A program made the position numbers and the translations under genes. A model generated the notes under the pieces. That model ran no database searches. It was not told the DNA's origin and worked only from the letters and a program-made list of their open reading frames with translations. Shown here one piece after another: positions 1 through 9,581 of a DNA stretch of 64,000 bases (position 1 is the first letter of the stretch; the number at the start of each line of letters is the position of its first letter). The DNA is from Pseudomonas siliginis (GTDB taxonomy: Bacteria > Pseudomonadota > Gammaproteobacteria > Pseudomonadales > Pseudomonadaceae), in NCBI RefSeq assembly GCF_019145195.1, contig NZ_JAHSTW010000008.1:124001-188000 (forward strand), read 5' to 3'.

Positions 1-192
1 GGTCTTGGCGGCGGTCAGCAGCGACAGCGCTTTGGAATAGCTGACGGTGCCGGCGAAGCCTTCGGCCTTGGCCAGATCCAGTTCGTGCCAGGCCGCGTCG
101 AGTTGGCTGCCGCAGCTGTCGCGGTACGCGGTTTTGCCGGCGCAACCGGCCAGAACCAGAGCCATCAACGGTACACAGATCCAGGCTTTCAT
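1..192 (-). CDS. Small lipoprotein, 3' end cut by the window edge
   Basis: The visible 64 codons start at an ATG (192-190) preceded by a TTGAGGTG ribosome site. The product begins with a short hydrophobic signal ending in the lipobox LAGC (Cys17), so it should be lipidated and anchored in a membrane. The mature part begins AGKTAYRDSCGSQLDAAW and looks helical. It is transcribed divergently from the patatin-like gene, with about 210 bases between them. I do not recognise a function. The C-terminus lies outside the window. Confidence 0.75.
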   Translation of the reverse strand, partial: MKAWICVPLMALVLAGCAGKTAYRDSCGSQLDAAWHELDLAKAEGFAGTVSYSKALSLLTAAKT

Positions 193-406
193 CACTCACA
201 CCTCAAGGTAGGTCAACAGTCGTGCAGGTAAGACGGTCAAGCGGCGAAAAAGTGCCTCGCTGATCGGTCAAACCACGTGGCGCAGAGCATAGCGCGCAAG
301 CGTGCGCCGCGAACGAAAAACGACGTCACCGCTTCGCGCAACGACCTTGGCGATTGAGCCGCTTGGCCGATGCGTGCATTGTGCAGGCTTGTCCGGAGGA
401 AGTTTG

Positions 407-1444
407 ATGAAAAAGCGTGTCGCACTGGTACTGGGCTCCGGTGGCGCCCGGGGCTATGCCCATATCGGCGTTATCGAAGAAATTGAAAGACGCGGCTACG
501 ACATCGCCTGCATTGCCGGTTGTTCGATGGGCGCGGTGGTCGGCGGGATCTATGCTGCCGGCAAACTGGATGAGTACCGGCGCTGGATCGAAAGCCTAGA
601 TTACCTCGACGTGCTGCGCCTGGTTGATGTGAGTTTTCGTCTCGGCGCGATTCGCGGCGAAAAGGTCTTCGGGCAGATTCGCAAGATCGTCGGCGAGATC
701 AACATCGAAGACCTGCGCATCCCCTACACCGCCGTCGCCGCCGACCTGACCAATCAGCAGGAAATCTGGTTTCAGGAAGGCTGCCTGCATCAGGCCATGC
801 GCGCCTCGGCGGCGATTCCCAGCCTGTTTACCCCGGTGATGCAGGGCAACCGCATGCTGGTCGACGGCGGCATTCTCAATCCGTTGCCGATCGTTCCGGT
901 GGTGTCGAGCCATTGCGACCTGATCATTGCGGTCAACCTCAACGCCACCAATCAGCGGCAGTACAAGTTGCCGGTGATCGAGCGGCCGGCGGCGTTCCGT
1001 TCGCGCTTCGACAGTCTGATCAAATCCATGGGTTCGAAGTTGCCGTTCCGGCGTAAACAGGCCGAGCAATTGTTGAAGCTGGAACAGGAAGCCTTGCGCG
1101 CCGAGGCGGCGGAGATCAATCCGTGGCTCGAAGGCGTCGAACCGGAAAGCCAGCAACCGGCCGCCGCCCCGGAACGCGAAGGCGCGCCGAAATCCGCCAC
1201 CGGTTCGTTCATCATCGATAACGTCGGGCCGGCGTCGCTGCTGGATTTGATCAACCAGAGTTTCGAGGTGATGCAGACCTCACTGGCGCAGTACAAGATT
1301 GCCGGGTATCCGCCGGACATCCTGATCAACGTGCCGAAGCGGGTATGCCGGTTTTTCGAGTTCTACAAAGCGCCGGAGTTGATCGCGCTGGGGCGGGAGA
1401 TTGCCAGTGATACGCTGGATCGGTATGAGCAGGAGCAGGGTTGA
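407..1444 (+). CDS. Patatin-like phospholipase (RssA-type)
   Basis: A 345-residue patatin-family lipid acyl hydrolase. The oxyanion-hole loop GSGGARG is at residues 10-16, the nucleophile elbow GCSMG puts the catalytic serine at Ser40, and the second half of the Ser-Asp dyad is Asp153 in LVDGGILNP. The frame can be extended upstream to 302, but the ATG at 407 has a perfect GGAGGA site a few bases before it and starts exactly at the patatin core, so I choose it. A Pro/Ala/Glu-rich insert lies around residues 245-265. No signal peptide is seen, so the protein is probably cytoplasmic or peripheral. Substrate is unknown. The gene stands alone and is followed by a REP pair. Confidence 0.85.
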   Translation: MKKRVALVLGSGGARGYAHIGVIEEIERRGYDIACIAGCSMGAVVGGIYAAGKLDEYRRWIESLDYLDVLRLVDVSFRLGAIRGEKVFGQIRKIVGEINIEDLRIPYTAVAADLTNQQEIWFQEGCLHQAMRASAAIPSLFTPVMQGNRMLVDGGILNPLPIVPVVSSHCDLIIAVNLNATNQRQYKLPVIERPAAFRSRFDSLIKSMGSKLPFRRKQAEQLLKLEQEALRAEAAEINPWLEGVEPESQQPAAAPEREGAPKSATGSFIIDNVGPASLLDLINQSFEVMQTSLAQYKIAGYPPDILINVPKRVCRFFEFYKAPELIALGREIASDTLDRYEQEQG

Positions 1445-1477
1445 TTACCTGAAGGCTGTGGGTGAATGTTCCGGCCT

Positions 1478-1569
1478 CATCGCGGGCAAGCCCGCTCCCA
1501 CAGGGTTCTCGGGGGAAATGAAATCTGGGTGATACATAGCTCAATGTGGGAGCGGGCTTGCCCGCGATG
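1478..1569. repeat. REP doublet, GGGCAAGCCC class
   Basis: Two inverted copies of a palindromic unit (core GCGGGCAAGCCCGCTCCCAC) face each other about 40 bases apart, between the ends of the patatin gene and kdpE. The convergent intergenic position is typical of Pseudomonas REP elements. It may also fold as a transcript end for both genes. Confidence 0.85.
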
Positions 1570-1592
1570 GCGCCCGACCATACAACACAAAA

Positions 1593-2291
1593 CTACAACC
1601 CATCAGCATTCAACAACCGATACCCCACCCCCGCCTCAGTCACGATAAACCGTGGCCGGGTCGGGTCATCCGCCAGTTTCTGCCGCAGATGCCCGACCAC
1701 GATGCGCAGGTAATGACTGTCCTCGGTGTGCGTCGGTCCCCAGATATCCTTGAGCAACTGCTGCTGGGTGATTACCCGCCCCGGATGCCGCGCCAGTTGC
1801 GCCAGCACCGCGTATTCCTTGCGGGTCAGGGCGACTTCGGCGCCGTCGAGCAGCACGCGCCGATAGGCCAGATCCACGGTCAACGGGCCGAAACTCAGCG
1901 CCGCTGGCTGCGCCTCCCCCGCCGGTGCCTGGCGCAACAACGCGCGAACCCGGGCGAGAAATTCCTGGATGCCGAACGGTTTGGTCACATAGTCATTGGC
2001 GCCGCCATCCAGCGCTTCGACCTTTTGCCCTTCACTGGCGCGCACAGACAACACCAGCACTGGCGTGGTCGCCCACTCGCGCAACTCGCGCAGGACCTGC
2101 TGACCGTCCATGTCCGGCAGGCCGAGGTCGAGCACCACCAGGTCCGGTTTGCTCAGCGCGGCTTGTGCCAGGCCTTCAGCGCCGGTGCCGGCTTCAAGCA
2201 CTTTGTAGCCTTGAGAGGCGAGGCTGATGCGCAGGAATTTGCGGATCTGCGGTTCGTCATCGATGACCAAAATGGTCGCGGTCTGGCTCAT
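1593..2291 (-). CDS. kdpE: KdpE, OmpR-type response regulator of the Kdp potassium system
   Basis: A 232-residue two-component regulator. The receiver domain (about residues 5-118) has the acidic pair Asp11/Asp12, phosphoacceptor Asp55 in LVVLDLGLPD and the switch lysine in NDYVTKPFG. The C-terminal winged-helix DNA-binding domain (about 130-225) ends in the typical recognition segment DSHYLRIVVGHLRQKL. It should be phosphorylated by KdpD and activate kdpFABC when potassium is scarce. It lies 48 bases downstream of kdpD on the same strand, so the two are probably co-transcribed. Confidence 0.96.
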   Translation of the reverse strand: MSQTATILVIDDEPQIRKFLRISLASQGYKVLEAGTGAEGLAQAALSKPDLVVLDLGLPDMDGQQVLRELREWATTPVLVLSVRASEGQKVEALDGGANDYVTKPFGIQEFLARVRALLRQAPAGEAQPAALSFGPLTVDLAYRRVLLDGAEVALTRKEYAVLAQLARHPGRVITQQQLLKDIWGPTHTEDSHYLRIVVGHLRQKLADDPTRPRFIVTEAGVGYRLLNADGL

Positions 2292-2339
2292 GAATTCACA
2301 TCAACACAATAGATTGGCAAGAGAGTAGCGCAGTCGACT

Positions 2340-4991
2340 TCAAGCTTCACCGTCCATCCCCGGTTGTGCCTGCAACGGCAGGTGCAAGGTGATGCAGGTG
2401 CCGCGCCCGTCGATGCCGTCAGCCACGGAAATACGCCCGCCGTGGGCGCCGACCATGCCCTGACAGATCGCCAGCCCCAACCCCGTGCCCTGCCCGCCGC
2501 GATCACCGCGCGCGGCGGTGTAGAACATGTCGAAAATCTTCGCTCGGTCCTCTTCAGGAATCCCCGGGCCTTCATCGCTGACCGCAAAGAAAATCTCCTG
2601 CTCATTGGCGCCGGCGCGCAGTTGCAGGCGACCGTGGCTGGGGGAAAAGCGCGCGGCGTTTTCCAGCACATTGACCAGCGCCTGCTCGATCAGCGCCGCG
2701 TGCACATAGAGCAACGGCAACTCGGCCGGCACTTCGGTGCTGACCTGCAGCGGCGCCAGCACGGCGCGCAGGCGATTGAGCGAACTGCCGACGATATCGG
2801 CCGGCGATACCCAGTCGCGCGCCAGCTTCAAGGCGCCGTGGCCGAGGCGGGTCATGTCGAGCAGGTTCTGAATGTAGCGGTCGAGGCGTTCGGCCTCATC
2901 GCGGGTGCCTTCGAGCAGCTCGCGGCGATCCTCCAGCGGAATCGCTTCGCCGAGGGCCAACAGGCTGTCGATGCTGCCGCGCATGGCCGTCAGCGGCGTG
3001 CGCAAATCGTGGGACACCGAGGCCAGCAAGGCGCTGCGTAACTGTTCGGTTTCGCCGTGCAGACGCGCCGCTTCGAGGTCATCGGCCAATTGCGCGCGGG
3101 CCAGGGCTTGCGCCAGCGGCTGGCTCAGCGCAGTGAGCAAACGTCGGCGCTGACCGCTCAAGCTCTGGCCTTCCTTGGCGCAAACACCAAGCAACGCCAG
3201 CGGCCCGTCCTCAACCGACAACGGCCACCACCACCAACGCCCCAGCGGCAAGGTACCGGTGCCCTTGCCCGCCGGTTGATCGTGTTGCCAGGCCCAATCG
3301 GCGGCGGCGCGTTCGGCCTCGGTAAATTGCAGCGGCCCGCCGGTTTCGACTTTCCAGCCGCCCTGGCCGTCGCGGTTGAGCAGGCACAATTGCACATCGC
3401 TCCAGCCTTCGAGGTGTTGCGCGGCGGCGCTGATCACCGCCTGGCGATCGGTCGCGGCGGTGAGTTTGCGCGACAGGTCGAGCAGTTCGCTGGTCTCTTC
3501 CTGGGTATCGCGCAAAGCCTGCAACTGCCGCCGCTGACGCGCCGCGAGGTTGCCGGTGAGCGCCGCCATCAACAGGAAAAACAGCAGCGTCAGCACGTCT
3601 TCTTCGCGCTGAATGCTGAAAGAGAAATTCGGCGGGATAAACAGAAAATCGTAGGTCAGAAACGACAGCGCCGCACAGGCCAGCGCCGGGCCGAGGCTGC
3701 TGCGCACCGCCACCAGCAACACCGCCGCGAGAAACACCAGCGAGATGTTCGGCAACGGCAACACACTCGACACCGCCCAGGCCAAGGCAGTGGCCAACAA
3801 CGTCGCGACCAGCGCCAGCGCGTAGTCGAACCACACCAGCGTGACTGAATTACGCGGGCGCGGTTGGTGCTGCTCGTGATCACTGTCGAGCACGTTGATT
3901 TCCAGACCATGCGCCTGACGCAGCAGGCGCGCCGCCAGACCACCGCCGAACAGTCTACGGCGCAAGCGCGGCCGCGACTGGCCGACCAGCAACAGACTGG
4001 CGCGGCGCTCGGCGGCGTGTTGAATCAGGGTTTTCGCCACTTCGCCAGCCCGCAACAGCACCACTTCGCCACCGAGGCGTTCGGCCAGTTGCTGGGCGCT
4101 TTGCAGACGCAACCGCGATTGCTCATCCCGCGCACTGCCGTTGTCGACATGCACCAGACTCCACGGCAGATGCCGGCGCTGGGCGACGCGGCTGGCGTGA
4201 CGCACCAGACGTTCGGCCTGCGCATCGCCATCGATGCCGACCAACAAACGCCCGCGTACCGCCGGCGCGGCCTGCCCGAGTTGGCGATAGCCTTGGGCGA
4301 GATCGTTGTCGACCTGCGCGGCGGCGGTCTGCATCGCCAGTTCACGCAGTGCGGTGAGATTGGTCTGGGTGAAAAAAGCGTCGATGGCCGCGCGGGCCTG
4401 TTCCGGCACGTAGACCTTGCCTTCGCGCAGACGCTCGAGCAATTCACGCGGCGGCAAGTCGATCAGCAGCAGCTCGAAGGCTTCCTGCAATACCCAGTCC
4501 GGCAGCGTTTCGCGCACCTGCACGCCAGTGATGCCGCGCACCTGATCATTGAGGCTTTCCAGGTGCTGGACGTTGACCGTGGTGAACACGTCGATGCCGG
4601 CGGCGAGCAGTTCCTGAATGTCTTGCCAGCGCTTGGCGTGACGACTGCCGGGGGCGTTGCTGTGGGCCAGTTCATCGACCAGCACAAGCTTCGGTTTGGC
4701 CGCGAGAATGCCGTCGAGGTCCATTTCCTCAAGCAGCACGCCACGGTATTCGCTGCGCACCAACGGCTGCTGCGGCAGGCCGCCGAGCAAGGCTTCGGTT
4801 TCGGCGCGGCCATGAGTTTCAACCACGCCGGCAAGGACTTTTACGCCCTGACGCAGTTGCGTGTGCGCGGCCTGGAGCATGGCGTAGGTCTTGCCGACCC
4901 CGGGGGCGGCGCCGAGAAAAACCTTGAGCCGGCCACGGCCATCGCGGGGCAGGTCTGCTAACAATGCGTCGGCGCGGCCGGAGTCGCTCAT
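2340..4991 (-). CDS. kdpD: KdpD, osmosensitive potassium sensor histidine kinase
   Basis: An 883-residue membrane kinase with the full KdpD layout. The N-terminal KdpD domain has Walker A GAAPGVGKT (27-35) and Walker B LVLVDELAH (about 102-110). A universal-stress-protein-like domain follows (about 248-370), then four closely spaced membrane segments (about 385-485), a GAF-like region (about 500-630), the dimerisation/phosphoacceptor helix SVSHDLRTPL with His661, and a HATPase domain with N-box NVLENAARFS and G-box GTGLGLAIC. It phosphorylates KdpE. A gap of about 145 bases carrying a long inverted repeat separates it from kdpC, so translation coupling to kdpFABC is unlikely. Confidence 0.96.
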   Translation of the reverse strand: MSDSGRADALLADLPRDGRGRLKVFLGAAPGVGKTYAMLQAAHTQLRQGVKVLAGVVETHGRAETEALLGGLPQQPLVRSEYRGVLLEEMDLDGILAAKPKLVLVDELAHSNAPGSRHAKRWQDIQELLAAGIDVFTTVNVQHLESLNDQVRGITGVQVRETLPDWVLQEAFELLLIDLPPRELLERLREGKVYVPEQARAAIDAFFTQTNLTALRELAMQTAAAQVDNDLAQGYRQLGQAAPAVRGRLLVGIDGDAQAERLVRHASRVAQRRHLPWSLVHVDNGSARDEQSRLRLQSAQQLAERLGGEVVLLRAGEVAKTLIQHAAERRASLLLVGQSRPRLRRRLFGGGLAARLLRQAHGLEINVLDSDHEQHQPRPRNSVTLVWFDYALALVATLLATALAWAVSSVLPLPNISLVFLAAVLLVAVRSSLGPALACAALSFLTYDFLFIPPNFSFSIQREEDVLTLLFFLLMAALTGNLAARQRRQLQALRDTQEETSELLDLSRKLTAATDRQAVISAAAQHLEGWSDVQLCLLNRDGQGGWKVETGGPLQFTEAERAAADWAWQHDQPAGKGTGTLPLGRWWWWPLSVEDGPLALLGVCAKEGQSLSGQRRRLLTALSQPLAQALARAQLADDLEAARLHGETEQLRSALLASVSHDLRTPLTAMRGSIDSLLALGEAIPLEDRRELLEGTRDEAERLDRYIQNLLDMTRLGHGALKLARDWVSPADIVGSSLNRLRAVLAPLQVSTEVPAELPLLYVHAALIEQALVNVLENAARFSPSHGRLQLRAGANEQEIFFAVSDEGPGIPEEDRAKIFDMFYTAARGDRGGQGTGLGLAICQGMVGAHGGRISVADGIDGRGTCITLHLPLQAQPGMDGEA

Positions 4992-5014
4992 GCTTGATGC
5001 TCTCTCTTACGAAT

Positions 5015-5123
5015 GATCGTTCCCACGCTCTGCGTGGGAATGCAGCCCGGGACGCTCTGCGTCCCATAAAAGCAGACGCAGAGCGTCTATTGATGCATTC
5101 CCACGCAGAGCGTGGGAACGATC
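5015..5123. repeat. Exact 30-bp inverted repeat with nested palindromes
   Basis: The 30 bases at 5015-5044 recur exactly, inverted, at 5094-5123. Each arm is itself palindromic around CCACGCTCTGCGTGG. The spacer holds smaller palindromes built on the same GACGCTCTGCGTC theme. The element fills the kdpC-kdpD gap and is unrelated in sequence to the REP class next to kdpB. It resembles another family of dispersed Pseudomonas intergenic palindromes. In RNA it could form a strong hairpin. Confidence 0.85.
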
Positions 5124-5136
5124 GGTATCAACTGAA

Positions 5137-5682
5137 TTACAGGTTTTGCAGTGCCAGATTCAGCTCCAGCACATTCACCACCGGCGGCCCCACCAGCGGC
5201 TGTTCGATGTGCTTATCGAGCAATTGCTGCACGGTCGACACCGGTAAGTTACGCGCTGCTGCGACACGCGCCAGTTGATAGGCAATTGCCGCCGGTGGCA
5301 AGTGCGGATCGAGGCCGCTGGCGGAGGTGGTCAGCAAGGCCAATGGCACCGGCCCCTGCCCAGCGACTTGTTGTTTTTGCGCATCTTCGATTACGCGGGT
5401 CGCCAGGGCCGGATTGCTCGGCGCGAGGTTGCTGGCGCCGCTGGCGACCGTGGCAAAAGCCCCGGCAGAGGGGCGCGGGTGAAACCAGTTGTCACCGCTG
5501 AAATCCTGGGCGATCAGCGCCGAGCCGCGGACTTTGCCGTCGGCGTCGTGGATCAGGCTGCCGTTGGCCTGAGCCGGGAAGGCGATCTGGGCAATGCCGG
5601 TGACCGCGAGTGGATAGGCGACGCCGGTGATCAGGGTCATCAGCGCTAACAGGGTCAGGGCCGGGCGTAGGGTTGTGGACAT
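5137..5682 (-). CDS. kdpC: KdpC, accessory subunit of the KdpFABC potassium pump
   Basis: A 181-residue protein with one N-terminal membrane helix (about 5-28, LTLLALMTLITGVAYPLAVTG) followed by a periplasmic domain. Family marks include GSALIAQDFSGDNWFHPRPS and SASGLDPHLPPAAIAYQLARVA. KdpC stabilises the complex and raises ATP/potassium affinity. It is normally adjacent to kdpB, but here a REP pair sits in a 128-base gap between them. Confidence 0.95.
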   Translation of the reverse strand: MSTTLRPALTLLALMTLITGVAYPLAVTGIAQIAFPAQANGSLIHDADGKVRGSALIAQDFSGDNWFHPRPSAGAFATVASGASNLAPSNPALATRVIEDAQKQQVAGQGPVPLALLTTSASGLDPHLPPAAIAYQLARVAAARNLPVSTVQQLLDKHIEQPLVGPPVVNVLELNLALQNL

Positions 5683-5742
5683 TGCAGAATCCTCGATTCA
5701 GAAACCAGTACTGTGTTGAGTCAGATAAGCAGTGGCGCATTC

Positions 5743-5806
5743 TTCGCGAGCAGGCTCGCTCCCACAGGGGAATGCAGTTTCAGGTGGGAGCGAGCCTGCT
5801 CGCGAA
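5743..5806. repeat. REP doublet, GAGCAGGCTC class, inside the kdp operon
   Basis: Two inverted copies of a palindromic unit (core GCGAGCAGGCTCGCTCCCAC) lie at 5743-5767 and 5784-5806 with a short spacer. They sit between the kdpB stop and the kdpC start, so they interrupt the operon and could attenuate transcription or shield the kdpFAB message from 3' decay. Confidence 0.85.
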
Positions 5807-5810
5807 AGCG

Positions 5811-7868
5811 TTACACCAGATGCAACGCCGTAAGCAGCATGTCGATCACCTTGATCCCCACGAACGGCACGACAATCCCGCCGACGCCATAGATCAGCAG
5901 ATTGCGCCGCAACAACGCCGCCGCACTCGCTGCTTGCACGCGCACACCGCGCAATGCCAGTGGAATCAGCACAACGATGATCAAAGCGTTGAACACGATG
6001 GCCGAGAGAATCGCGCTCTGCGGACTGCTCAGATGCATGATGTTCAGCACGCCCAGCTGCGGGTAAATCGAGGCGAACAGCGCCGGCAGAATCGCGAAGT
6101 ATTTGGCGATGTCGTTGGCGATGGAAAAGGTCGTCAGCGCGCCACGGGTCACCAGCAATTCCTTGCCGATCTGCACCACGTCGAGCAGCTTGGTCGGGTC
6201 GCTATCGAGATCGACCATGTTCGCCGCTTCGCGTGCTGCTTGTGTGCCATCGTTCATGGCCATGCCGACGTCGGCCTGAGCCAGCGCCGGGGCGTCGTTG
6301 GCGCCGTCGCCGCACATGGCGACCAGGCGACCGTCGTTCTGCTCGTGACGGATCCGCGCGAGTTTTTTCTCCGGCGTGGCTTCGGCGAGCACATCATCGA
6401 CGCCTGCTTCAGCGGCGATCGCAGCAGCGGTCAGCGGGTTGTCGCCGGTGACCATCACCGTGCGAATCCCCAGTTTGCGCAGCTCGGCGAAACGCTCGCG
6501 GATGCCTGGTTTGACCACGTCCTTGAGATGGATCGCGCCAAGCAACTTACCGTCTGCACAGACCAGCAACGGCGTGCCGCCACTCTGCGCAATCTTGTCG
6601 ATTTCCCGCGCCAGCGCCGGGGCCAGATCGCTACGTTGCTGACCGAGAAACGCCAGCAGCGAATCCACCGCACCTTTGCGATACACGCGGCCCTGATAAT
6701 CGACGCCGGACAAGCGGGTTTCCGCGCTGAACGGCACGGCGGTCAGAGTTTCCGGGGCCGGCTCCGGTTGCGGATGCAGGCCACGGAGGAACTCGACGAT
6801 CGATTTGCCCTCAGCGGTTTCGTCGGCCAGCGAGGCGAACAGCGCGCCTTCGGCCAGCTCACGGCCGGTCACACCCGGCGCGGCATGCACCGCGCTGCAA
6901 CGACGGTTGCCGAAGGTGATGGTGCCGGTCTTGTCGAGCAACAGCACGTGCACGTCACCCGCCGCTTCCACCGCGCGACCGGACTTGGCGATCACATTCA
7001 GGCGCACCAGCCGATCCATCCCGGCGATACCGATGGCCGACAGCAGACCGCCGATGGTGGTCGGGATCAGCGTGACCAATAACGCCACGAGGAACACCAG
7101 CGGCAGGCTGCCATTGGCGAAATGCGCGAACGGTTGCAGGGTGACGACCACCAGCAGAAAGATCAGGGTCAGGCCGATCAGCAGGATATCCAGCGCGACT
7201 TCGTTCGGGGTCTTCTGACGCTTGGCGCCTTCGACCAGGGCGATCATGCGGTCGAGGGTCGATTCACCAGGGTTGGTGGTGATCTTCACCAGCAGCCAGT
7301 CGGACACCAGCCGCGTGTTGCCGGTGACGGCGGAACGGTCGCCGCCGGACTCGCGGATCACCGGCGCCGATTCACCGGTAATCGCCGCTTCGTTGACCGC
7401 CGCGATGCCTTCGATGACTTCGCCGTCACCGGGGATCATTTCCCCGGCTTCGACTCGCACCACGTCGCCCTTGCGCAGATTGGCAGCCGGCACGATCTTG
7501 AAGCTGCCATCGGCTTGGCGGCAACGGGCGCTGAGGCCTTCGCTGCCGGCCTTGAGGCTGTCGGCGCGGGCCTTGCCACGACCTTCGGCCAGGGCCTCGG
7601 CGAAGTTGGCGAACAGCACGGTGAACCACAGCCACAGAGCGATTTGTGCGGCGACGAAGGTCGGCACATCAGCGTCCGGAAGGAAGCACAGCACGGTGGT
7701 GAAAATCGCCGTCAGTTCGACCACCAGCATCACTGGCGAACGCGCCAATTGCCGAGGGTCGAGCTTGACGAAGGCTTGCACCAGCGCCGGACGCCACAGG
7801 GCCGAGATCGCGGTTTTGGCTTGTTCCGGCGCTTTGACGGCGGCGGGTTTGATTGCAGGCATATTCAT
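5811..7868 (-). CDS. kdpB: KdpB, P-type ATPase subunit of the potassium pump
   Basis: A 685-residue P-type ATPase. The actuator motif TGES is at 164-167, the phosphorylation motif DKTGT puts the catalytic aspartate at Asp312, the nucleotide-binding region follows (about 330-440), and the hinge motif MVTGDNPLTA and GDGANDAPAL complete the P domain. The membrane segments are at about 50-95, 225-280 and the last 110 residues. It hydrolyses ATP and drives potassium delivered through KdpA into the cytoplasm. It starts 10 bases after kdpA, so the two are clearly in one operon. Confidence 0.97.
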   Translation of the reverse strand: MNMPAIKPAAVKAPEQAKTAISALWRPALVQAFVKLDPRQLARSPVMLVVELTAIFTTVLCFLPDADVPTFVAAQIALWLWFTVLFANFAEALAEGRGKARADSLKAGSEGLSARCRQADGSFKIVPAANLRKGDVVRVEAGEMIPGDGEVIEGIAAVNEAAITGESAPVIRESGGDRSAVTGNTRLVSDWLLVKITTNPGESTLDRMIALVEGAKRQKTPNEVALDILLIGLTLIFLLVVVTLQPFAHFANGSLPLVFLVALLVTLIPTTIGGLLSAIGIAGMDRLVRLNVIAKSGRAVEAAGDVHVLLLDKTGTITFGNRRCSAVHAAPGVTGRELAEGALFASLADETAEGKSIVEFLRGLHPQPEPAPETLTAVPFSAETRLSGVDYQGRVYRKGAVDSLLAFLGQQRSDLAPALAREIDKIAQSGGTPLLVCADGKLLGAIHLKDVVKPGIRERFAELRKLGIRTVMVTGDNPLTAAAIAAEAGVDDVLAEATPEKKLARIRHEQNDGRLVAMCGDGANDAPALAQADVGMAMNDGTQAAREAANMVDLDSDPTKLLDVVQIGKELLVTRGALTTFSIANDIAKYFAILPALFASIYPQLGVLNIMHLSSPQSAILSAIVFNALIIVVLIPLALRGVRVQAASAAALLRRNLLIYGVGGIVVPFVGIKVIDMLLTALHLV

Positions 7869-7878
7869 GATGGATTCC

Positions 7879-9573
7879 TTAGAAGCCCATACTTAAATGT
7901 TCGGCGATAGGACCGAGCGCCAGCGTCGGCAAGAACGTCAGGCCGCCCACCAGCAAAATGGTCACGGTCAACAGGGTCACGAACAGCGGGCCGTGAGTCG
8001 GAAAGCTGTTCTGGCCGACCGGTGCGCTTTTCTTCATCGCCAGGCTACCGGCCAGTGCCAGCACCGGCAGGATGTAGCCGAAGCGGCCGATCAACATGCC
8101 CAGGCCGAGCATCAGGTTGTGGAACGGCGTGTTCGCGCCCAGGCCACCAAATGCCGAACCGTTGTTGGCGCTTGCCGAGGTGTAGGCATAGAGCAACTGA
8201 CTGAAACCATGCGCGCCGGGGTTGCTGATGGTTGCCGCAGCGCTGGGAACCGTGGCGGCAATCGCGCCGAGCACGAGCACGCCGACCGGCATCACCAGCA
8301 GCGTCACCACCAGCAATTGCACTTCGCGGGCCTGGAGTTTCTTGCCGAGGTATTCCGGCGTACGACCGATCATCAGACCGGCGAGGAACACCGCGATCAG
8401 CACGTTGAGCAACATGCCGTAGAGCCCGGCGCCGACACCGCCGAAGATCACTTCGCCGACCATCATGTTGACCAGCGCGACCATGCCGCTCAGCGGGTTG
8501 AGGCTATCGTGCATGCCGTTCACCGAGCCGTTCGACGCCGCCGTGGTAGTCACCGACCACAGCACCGTCGCGGTAGTACCGAAGCGCGCTTCCTTGCCTT
8601 CCAGCGGCGCGGTCTGCTCGACGGCGGCATTGTTCAGGGTCGGATTCGGCTGATACTCGGCCCACAACGATGTCGCACCACCGATCAGGAATAACGCCAG
8701 CATGCAGGCGATGATCGCGCGGCTCTGACGCAGGTCCTTGACGTAATGGCCGAAGGTGAACACCAGCGCCACCGGGATCAGGATGATCGAAGCGACTTCG
8801 AACAGGTTGCTCCACGCGGTCGGGTTCTCGAACGGATGCGCCGAGTTGACCCCGAAGAAACCGCCACCGTTGGTGCCCAGCTGCTTGATCGCAATCTGGC
8901 TGGCCGCCGGGCCAAGCGGAATTACCTGATCAACACCCTGCAGCGTCACGGCATTTACATACTGAGCGAAAGTTTGCGGTACGCCCTGCCAGACCAGATA
9001 CAGCGCCAGCAGCAGGCACAGCGGCAGCAAGCCATAGAGGGTGGCGCGGGTCATGTCGACCCAGAAGTTGCCGAGGGTCTGCGCCGACTTACGGCCGATG
9101 CCACGGCACAGCGCGACCAGCACGGCGAGGCCGGTGGCGGCGCTGACAAAGTTCTGCACGGTGAGACCGACCATCTGGCTCAGATAGCTGAGGGTCGCTT
9201 CGCCGCTGTAGGACTGCCAGTTGGTGTTGGTCATGAAACTGACCGCGGTATTGAACGCCTGGGTCCATTCCTGGCCGGGCAGATTTTGCGGGTTCAGCGG
9301 CAGGTGATCCTGGAACAGCAGAATCGTAAACAGCAGCAGGAAACCGGCAAGGTTGAACGCCAGCAGCGCCAGCGTGTACTTCTGCCAGCTCTGCTCCGCC
9401 TGCGCATCGACCCCGGCAAGACGATAGCAACCGCGCTCGACCGGGCCGAGAATCGGCGTCAGCCAGGTGCGCTGGCCCTCCATCACCTTGTAATAGAAGC
9501 GCCCAAGGAACGGCGCCGGCAGCAGGACCAGCGCAAAAAACCCGAGGATCAGCCAATAGTCATAACTGTGCAT
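7879..9573 (-). CDS. kdpA: KdpA, potassium-channel-like subunit
   Basis: A 564-residue polytopic membrane protein related to the SKT potassium transporters. Selectivity-filter-type segments such as TNTNWQSYSGE and LGTNGGGFFGVNSAHPFENP are visible. The frame stays open upstream to 9765, but family length and the N-terminus MHSYDYWLILGFF place the start at the ATG at 9573, 8 bases after the kdpF stop. The extra upstream codons are spurious. It binds and conducts potassium at high affinity within KdpFABC. Confidence 0.97.
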   Translation of the reverse strand: MHSYDYWLILGFFALVLLPAPFLGRFYYKVMEGQRTWLTPILGPVERGCYRLAGVDAQAEQSWQKYTLALLAFNLAGFLLLFTILLFQDHLPLNPQNLPGQEWTQAFNTAVSFMTNTNWQSYSGEATLSYLSQMVGLTVQNFVSAATGLAVLVALCRGIGRKSAQTLGNFWVDMTRATLYGLLPLCLLLALYLVWQGVPQTFAQYVNAVTLQGVDQVIPLGPAASQIAIKQLGTNGGGFFGVNSAHPFENPTAWSNLFEVASIILIPVALVFTFGHYVKDLRQSRAIIACMLALFLIGGATSLWAEYQPNPTLNNAAVEQTAPLEGKEARFGTTATVLWSVTTTAASNGSVNGMHDSLNPLSGMVALVNMMVGEVIFGGVGAGLYGMLLNVLIAVFLAGLMIGRTPEYLGKKLQAREVQLLVVTLLVMPVGVLVLGAIAATVPSAAATISNPGAHGFSQLLYAYTSASANNGSAFGGLGANTPFHNLMLGLGMLIGRFGYILPVLALAGSLAMKKSAPVGQNSFPTHGPLFVTLLTVTILLVGGLTFLPTLALGPIAEHLSMGF

Positions 9574-9581
9574 AGCCGCTC

